A stretch of 11,211 nt of DNA from Modestobacter sp. Lineage in GTDB: Bacteria > Actinomycetota > Actinomycetes > Mycobacteriales > Geodermatophilaceae. Location: contig JAOPWG010000259.1 of NCBI GenBank assembly GCA_025965775.1, positions 1 to 11,211 on the forward strand, given 5' to 3'. A model generated the notes under the pieces. That model did not search any database, was not told where the DNA came from, and was given only the letters and a program-made list of their open reading frames with translations. The position numbers were made by a program, and so were the translations under genes. Numbering within the stretch: position 1 is the stretch's first letter; each line of letters begins with the position of its first letter. Of this stretch, positions 6,999-11,211 are shown in pieces.

Positions 6999-7628
6999 GT
7001 GAGCAACTCCTCTGCACCACTGTCCCGGACCGAGCGGGCGGCGCTGGCCGACCTGCTGGAGCAGCTGGGACCGGAGCAGCCGACGTGCTGCGAGGGCTGG
7101 ACGACCCGGCACCTGGCGGCGCATCTGGTGGCGCGGGACCGGCGCCCCGACGCGATGCCCGGGTTGGCGCTGGGCGGGCCGTTCGCGGCGTGGTCGCGGC
7201 GGGTGGAGGCGCGGACGCGGACGGGCCGGGACTTCGGACGCCTGGTCCAGGAGGTGCGGTCGGGGCCGCCGGCGTGGGCGCCGACCGCCTGGCCGGCGCT
7301 GGACCGGCTGCTCAACACCGCGGAGATGGTGATCCACCACGAGGACGTCCGCCGGGCACAGCCGGGGTGGTCGCCCAGGGAGCTGGCCCGCGAGGTGCAG
7401 GACCAGCTGTGGTCGTCGCTGCCATTCCTGGCGCGCGGGCGGGACGCGTCCCGGCCGGCGGGCGGGTTCGTGGTGCGGCGCGACGACGTGCCGGCCGGGA
7501 CCCCGGGAGCGGAGCTCCGGCTGCGCGAGGGCGAGCCGCTCACGACCGTGGTCGGTGCTCCGCTGGAGGTGCTCCTGTGGGTGAGCGGGCGCCGGGAGTT
7601 CGCGCGGGTAGAGGTCACGGGCGGCTGA
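6999..7628 (+). CDS. DinB/MDMPI-superfamily metal-binding protein (TIGR03085-like)
   Basis: The 209-residue product looks like the actinobacterial TIGR03085 family, within the DinB/mycothiol-dependent maleylpyruvate isomerase superfamily of four-helix-bundle metal proteins. Family-like segments are CEGWTTRHLAAHLVARDRRP (30-49) and the second conserved helix NTAEMVIHHEDVRRAQPGW (106-124). H42 and a His from HHED (H113, H114) are the likely metal ligands, with E109 a possible third. Members may use mycothiol or bind a divalent metal; the reaction is not established. GTG at 6999 has no Shine-Dalgarno but has TACGTT 7 bases upstream, so the transcript is probably leaderless. The gene diverges from the ABC operon and converges on the HNH gene, with only 28 bases between stops. 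From memory and unchecked, this family is often found near hisF/hisI/trpE in actinobacteria, which would fit the nearby his genes. Confidence 0.85.
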   Translation: MSNSSAPLSRTERAALADLLEQLGPEQPTCCEGWTTRHLAAHLVARDRRPDAMPGLALGGPFAAWSRRVEARTRTGRDFGRLVQEVRSGPPAWAPTAWPALDRLLNTAEMVIHHEDVRRAQPGWSPRELAREVQDQLWSSLPFLARGRDASRPAGGFVVRRDDVPAGTPGAELRLREGEPLTTVVGAPLEVLLWVSGRREFARVEVTGG

Positions 7629-7656
7629 GGCTCCCGGTCAGAACGGTGGCGGGTGG

Positions 7657-9443
7657 TCATCGGTCACCTCCGTGCCTATCTGGCCGAGGGTGACTCCGTG
7701 CCCGCCCGGCAGGTCGGCCGCTGCTCCGCACCTCGTCGGTGCCGTAGCCCGGTGGTCGGGTGGTGCGGACCTGGCCGGTGGGGGTGGTCCACTCCAGTCC
7801 GCCGTCGGGCAGGCCGCGCAGCCGCCAGCCCGGTGCCTGGTGGCTGAGCCGGTGGTGGTAGCGGCACAGGCAGGTCAGGTTCGCCGCGCTCGTGGGACCG
7901 GCGGACCAGGGCACGGTGTGGTCCAGATCGGCGCTGGGGGGGCGCGCCCGGCAGCCGGGGAACCGGCATCTGCGGTCACGCGACCGCACGAACCGGTCCA
8001 GCGCCTCGCGCGGCGGGTATCCCGGGGACTCCGCCGGCGGCCCCAGCCCCTCGCCCCGGCGCAACCCGCTGGCGTCGGTGAGCGCCACCAGTCGTCCGCG
8101 CAGCTCGTCGACCAGCGCGACGTGCGGGCGGTGATCCAACGCCGTGCCGGCCAGCCGTCGGACCCCGAGCAGTTCGGCCAGACCGGCCCGGGCAGCCACC
8201 TCCGCGGAGTTCCGCAGCTCCCGCGCCTGCCCGGCCCGGGCCAGGCCCTTCTCCGGATCGCTCGCCGTGTCGCCCGTCCCCTGCACGTCCGGCATCAGCC
8301 CCAACGTGGCGGCCAACTGGCGGACCATCGCCGGCGGCACCAGGTCCCCGTCGACCTCACCGGGCTCATCCCCACCCAGCAGCGTCCGCACCGCGGCCAC
8401 CACCGTCAGCTTCGCCTGCACCGGGGCCAGCCCGTGCTCGCCCGGCCGCAGCACGAGATCGACCAGACAGTGCGCCATCCGCTGCGCGCGGGTCCGCTGA
8501 TCGCCCTCGGTGACCGCCGCGTCGGCGTACTGCTCCAACGCCGATCGCACCGCCCGCGCCACCGGGGCCGGCAACACCGCCGACAGCGTCGCCATCCCGT
8601 CCTCACCCGGGTACACCGACACCCGCCGGTCCCGGATCGTCTGCGCCATCCGCTCCGCGACCGCGGCCGCGTCCAGCTGCTGCACCACTCGCCGCGCCGC
8701 CACTCGCAGCTGCGCCGGGGTCTTCCCCGCCACCCGGCCCAGCAGCCGGGCCTCGGCCGCCCCCGTACCGCTTCGGGCAGCGAGGCCACCACCTCGGTCA
8801 TCACCCGGGCGTGCTCCCAGGAGATCAGCCCCTCCCCCAACGCCGCCAGCGTGCCCGGCAGCCGCTCGTCGAGCACCAGCGACTCCACCAGCAACCGGGT
8901 CGCCGCCGCACCGGTCAGCGACAGCGCCACCGCGACCTCATCGACCGCCCACTCACTCACCGGCGCCAGCGCCGCCGGGCGACCCGCCCGGGTCGCCGCA
9001 GCCGCGGCCCCCCACTCACCGTCGGGCCGATCCAGTGATGCCGGGCGGCACCGGGCGAACGCCGCCACCGCCCGAGCCCGCTCCGCCGCCGCCCGAGCCA
9101 ACGACACCTGCGCCGCCCGGGCCCGCGCCAGCTGCTCCGCCCCGGCAGCCACCCGCGCATCCACCTGGGCTGCACGCTCGGCCAGGGCCCTCTCCGACGA
9201 CGGCCCACCAGCTGCGGCAGACGCCCTGACCCCAACCTGGGAGGGCCGTCCGTGCCAGGCGACAGCCTCATCGACCTCGAGCGACATCGACGCCCCGCCC
9301 GCGCGGGCGACCCGCCCCTCCGGCGTCACCAGGTCGATCGGGCACCCGGCCGCCATCCCGTCCGACAGCCGAGCCAGCCGAGCCAGCTCACGCTCCACCA
9401 CCGACTCACGGTCGGGTCGGTGCGTCATCAGCTGTTCGAACAC
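7657..9443 (-). pseudogene. DUF222 / HNH endonuclease (13E12 repeat family), frameshifted, SOS-controlled
   Basis: Two minus-strand frames join into one protein. Frame one (from GTG 9443) carries the N-terminal DUF222 region through SLPEAVR at about residue 225. Coding then continues in another frame with AEARLLGRVAGKTP, the rest of DUF222, and a C-terminal HNH domain to TGA at 7657-7659. Adding one base in the run of five C (plus strand, 8760-8764) restores a single 595-residue frame. The HNH domain (about residues 493-532) has CRFPGC, LDHTVPW (first His), the Asn of AANL, CLC and YHH; cysteines and histidines probably bind structural zinc. Without repair, the first frame ends at 8406 and lacks HNH. 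The cause could be mutation, sequencing error, or less likely slippage. A perfect LexA box covers the start codon. 13E12-family genes are repeated, sometimes SOS-linked genes in mycobacteria; their biochemical role is unclear. Confidence 0.85.
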
Positions 9444-9451
9444 ATGTTCGA
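9436..9451 (-). promoter_or_regulatory. LexA (SOS) box over the HNH gene start
   Basis: TCGAACACATGTTCGA is an exact match to the mycobacterial/Gram-positive SOS pattern TCGAAC-N4-GTTCGA. It spans from the base adjoining the -10 hexamer into codons 2-3 of the gene starting at 9443. A bound repressor would cover the predicted transcription start, so the gene should be switched on by DNA damage. Confidence 0.85.
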
Positions 9452-9479
9452 TACTAGTGCCCCTGCGCGTCCGTGACCA
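9451..9479 (-). promoter_or_regulatory. Leaderless promoter of the HNH gene
   Basis: On the minus strand TGGTCA (9474-9479; 4 of 6 to TTGACA), a 17-base spacer and TAGTAT (9451-9456) form the best promoter in the window. Seven bases separate TAGTAT from GTG at 9443, so transcription should begin at the start codon. The LexA box overlaps its downstream edge. Confidence 0.65.
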
Positions 9480-9555
9480 GGGGAAACCTGACCTGTGGAC
9501 AGGGCGGTGACCCGCGGACCGGTAGGGCGTCCGGCGTCCGGCCGAGCCCGCCGGC

Positions 9556-10350
9556 TCAGCCGATCGGGTGATCGGCCTCCCGCCGGACCGGCACGCCGGC
9601 CGCGGCCAGCGCGTCCTTCACGTCTCCCACCCGCAGTTGACCGAAGTGGAACACGCTGGCGGCCAGCACGGCGTCCGCGCCGGCCTCGACCGCCGGTGCG
9701 AAGTGCCCGACGGCGCCCGCTCCCCCGCTCGCGATCAGCGGCACGGACACCTCCCGGCGCACCGCCCGGACCAGTTCGGTGTCGAAGCCGGCCCGGGTGC
9801 CGTCGGCGTCCATCGAGTTCAGCAGCACCTCGCCCACCCCCAGCTCGGCGGCCTGCACCACCCACCTCACCGCGTCCCGGCCGGTGCCCCGCCGTCCGCC
9901 GTGCGTGGTGATCTCGAAGCCCGAGTCGGTCACCGCGCCGTCCCGGCAGCGCCGGGCGTCCAGCGACAGCACCAGCACCTGGTTGCCGTACCGGTGCGCG
10001 ATCTCGGCGATCAGCTCCGGCCGGGCCACGGCCGCGGTGTTCACCGCCACCTTGTCCGCCCCCGCGCGCAGCAGCCGGTCGACGTCCTCGACGCTGCGCA
10101 CGCCACCGCCCACGGTCAGCGGGATGAACACGCTCTCCGCGGTCCGGCGCACGACGTCGTAGGTGGTCTCCCGGTCACCCGAGCTGGCCGTGATGTCGAG
10201 GAAGGTCAGCTCGTCGGCGCCCTCGGCGTCGTAGACCCGGGCCATCTCCACCGGGTCGCCGGCGTCGACGAGGTCGACGAAGTTGACGCCCTTGACCACC
10301 CGGCCGGCGTCGACGTCCAGACACGGGATGACCCGCACCGCCAGGCTCAT
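9556..10350 (-). CDS. hisF: Imidazole glycerol phosphate synthase cyclase subunit HisF
   Basis: This 264-residue (beta/alpha)8 barrel closes the imidazole ring from PRFAR and HisH-delivered ammonia, giving IGP and AICAR. It begins AVRVIPCLDVDAGRVVKG with catalytic D12, and the second catalytic Asp is D131 in VLSLDARR. Phosphate-binding loops GGGVRS (81-86) and ASGGAG (207-212) are present, and the length is near the usual 250-260. ATG at 10350 is chosen because it has a strong GGAGGTGA ribosome-binding site and overlaps the ridA stop as ATGA; the frame stays open further upstream without homology. HisH is not in the window. No hisI follows within the window: the next gene on the strand is the HNH gene, starting 112 bases away. 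Confidence 0.97.
   Translation of the reverse strand: MSLAVRVIPCLDVDAGRVVKGVNFVDLVDAGDPVEMARVYDAEGADELTFLDITASSGDRETTYDVVRRTAESVFIPLTVGGGVRSVEDVDRLLRAGADKVAVNTAAVARPELIAEIAHRYGNQVLVLSLDARRCRDGAVTDSGFEITTHGGRRGTGRDAVRWVVQAAELGVGEVLLNSMDADGTRAGFDTELVRAVRREVSVPLIASGGAGAVGHFAPAVEAGADAVLAASVFHFGQLRVGDVKDALAAAGVPVRREADHPIG
9559..9576 (-). repeat. Inverted repeat at the 3' end of hisF
   Basis: GCCGATC and GATCGGC (9559-9565, 9570-9576) form a perfect 7-base-pair stem with a 4-base loop. It is formed by the last codons of hisF and ends directly before the stop codon. There is no T-run. It may assist termination or protect the mRNA end, or be coincidental. Confidence 0.35.
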
Positions 10351-10739
10351 GCCCTCACCTCCCTGACCGCGTCGGCCTCGACCTCCACCAGCATCGCCGG
10401 GTCGATCAGCGCCGCGACCTGGACCATCGACGTCGCCGGCCGGATCGCGCCGAAGAACTCGCCGTGCGCACGGCCGACCTCCTCCCAGCGGCTGATGTCG
10501 GTGACGTACAGCCGGGTCCGGACGACGTCCTCGAGCGCGAACCCGGCCTGCTCCAGCGCCCGGCCGATGCCCTCGATCGCCACCCGGGTCTGCGCGGCGG
10601 CGTCTCCCGGGTGCACGACCGCGCCGTCGACGGTCGCCGTCGTCCCGCTCACCCAGGCGCTCGAGCCGAAGACGACGACCCGGCTGTAGCCGACGACGTC
10701 CTCCCACGGAGCGCCCGAGCTGATCCGCACCGCACTCAT
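10347..10739 (-). CDS. RidA/YjgF/YER057c/UK114 family protein lacking the catalytic Arg
   Basis: The 130-residue protein has the single-domain Rid fold. Visible blocks are SGAPWEDVVGYSR near the N-terminus, WVSGTTA (29-35), DVVRTRLYVTDISRWEEVG (71-89), RPATSMVQV (100-108) and LVEVEADAV (117-125). Active RidA deaminates reactive enamine/imine intermediates and depends on an Arg (R105 in the E. coli protein, within PARSCVEV). Here the aligned residue is T103 (PATSMVQV), while the later Glu (E121) is kept, so imine deamination is doubtful. Trimeric assembly is expected from the family. The gene overlaps priA and hisF by ATGA at both ends and has a GAGGTG ribosome-binding site, so it is firmly part of the histidine operon. 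It may act on or bind a pathway intermediate, but this is inference. Confidence 0.93.
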   Translation of the reverse strand: MSAVRISSGAPWEDVVGYSRVVVFGSSAWVSGTTATVDGAVVHPGDAAAQTRVAIEGIGRALEQAGFALEDVVRTRLYVTDISRWEEVGRAHGEFFGAIRPATSMVQVAALIDPAMLVEVEADAVREVRA

Positions 10740-11211
10740 CCGTCCACCTCGACGGTCAGCGCCAGCGCCTCGGGCAGCGTGAACGCCCCCGCGTTCAGCG
10801 CCTTGCCGACGATCGCGCCCTCGACGCCGACCGGCACCAGCGCGGCCAGCGCCCGGATGTCGTCCAGGGAGCTGACCCCACCCGAGGCGATCACCGGCCG
10901 CGGCGTGGCGGCGCAGACCTCGCGCAGAAGTTCCAGGTTCGGGCCGCGCAGCGTGCCGTCCTTGGTGATGTCGGTGAGCACGTACCGGGCGCAGCCCTCG
11001 GCGTCGAGCCGGGCCAGCGTCTCGTACAGCTCGCCACCCTCCTTGGTCCAGCCGCGGGCGGCCAGCCGGGTGCCGCGCACGTCCAGGCCGACGGCGATCC
11101 GGTCACCGTGCTCGGCGATCGCCCGGGCACACCACTCCGGGGACTCGAGCGCGGCGGTGCCCAGGTTCACCCGCCGGCAGCCGGTGGCGAGCGCGGCGGC
11201 CAGCGACTCGT
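10736..11211 (-). CDS. priA: Phosphoribosyl isomerase A (HisA/TrpF bifunctional), 5' end off the window
   Basis: About 157 C-terminal residues are visible out of about 245. The frame enters at the right edge as ESLAAALATGCRRVNLGTAA, so the apparent GTG start at 11170 is internal. The enzyme isomerises ProFAR to PRFAR in histidine synthesis; in actinobacteria the same barrel (PriA) also isomerises phosphoribosylanthranilate for tryptophan. Visible features are VGLDVRG, RGWTKEGGELYE, the catalytic TDITKDGTL Asp, and phosphate-binding ASGGVSSLDD and VEGAIVGKAL. The Arg-Gly-Trp of RGW matches the R143/W145 pair known in M. tuberculosis PriA, which supports the bifunctional form over a plain HisA. 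The stop overlaps the ridA start as ATGA. Tryptophan genes are not visible here, so whether a separate trpF exists cannot be judged. Confidence 0.95.
   Translation of the reverse strand, partial: ESLAAALATGCRRVNLGTAALESPEWCARAIAEHGDRIAVGLDVRGTRLAARGWTKEGGELYETLARLDAEGCARYVLTDITKDGTLRGPNLELLREVCAATPRPVIASGGVSSLDDIRALAALVPVGVEGAIVGKALNAGAFTLPEALALTVEVDG

Noticed and set aside
8406..9443. Programmed ribosomal frameshifting in the HNH gene
   Set aside because: Only a five-base G run is present. I see no slippery heptamer with a downstream pseudoknot and no internal ribosome-binding site, so mutation or sequencing error is the simpler explanation.
7672..9510. Plus-strand open frame of 612 codons opposite the HNH gene
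   Set aside because: The minus strand carries recognisable DUF222 and HNH motifs. The plus frame is Pro/Arg/Ser/His-rich shadow sequence.
9481..9555. Terminator hairpins in the hisF-HNH gap
   Set aside because: Only 5-base stems such as CGGAC/GTCCG are found, which is the expected background in DNA of this composition.
9556..10707. 383-residue version of HisF starting at 10707
   Set aside because: The first 119 residues lie in another frame of ridA and have no HisF homology. The true start at 10350 has a strong ribosome-binding site and an ATGA overlap.

Overview
The window is very GC-rich actinobacterial chromosome. GTG starts are common, ATGA gene overlaps occur, several genes look leaderless, and a mycobacterial-type LexA box is present. 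The gene set suggests a Geodermatophilaceae-like soil actinomycete (Blastococcus, Modestobacter or Geodermatophilus), but that placement is inference from codon and protein style, not a search. Gene content looks mostly chromosomal and housekeeping. I found no CRISPR array, tRNA, rRNA, insertion sequence or prophage, and no stretch above 300 bases without a gene. The largest gaps are 6879-6998 and 9444-9555.

Left third, all on the minus strand. Positions 1-1598 hold a flavoprotein dehydrogenase cut by the left edge. Upstream of it lie three small four-helix membrane proteins (1608-2123, 2159-2611, 2699-3109) that look like diverged tandem paralogs. Each has a -10-like hexamer 6 or 7 bases before its start codon. 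A strong GC hairpin (3132-3161) separates them from the next operon.

Centre. Two overlapping minus-strand genes (3175-4995 and 4992-6878) encode the halves of a heterodimeric ABC exporter. Motif loss is asymmetric: one ATP site is complete and the other degenerate. A 120-base divergent region separates this pair from a plus-strand DinB/MDMPI-like metal-binding protein (6999-7628).

Right third, minus strand. A DUF222/HNH (13E12-family) gene at 7657-9443 has a perfect SOS box over its start codon and is split by a one-base frameshift in a 5-base homopolymer. Upstream of it is the end of a histidine operon, priA(hisA)-ridA-hisF, with ATGA overlaps at both junctions. priA runs off the right edge. 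The RidA homolog has Thr where the catalytic Arg of active RidA proteins sits.

I did not find a convincing wholly new system. The best leads are the SOS-controlled, frameshifted HNH gene, the recurrent leaderless-promoter geometry, the asymmetric ABC pair, the Arg-less RidA inside the his operon and the membrane-protein triplet.
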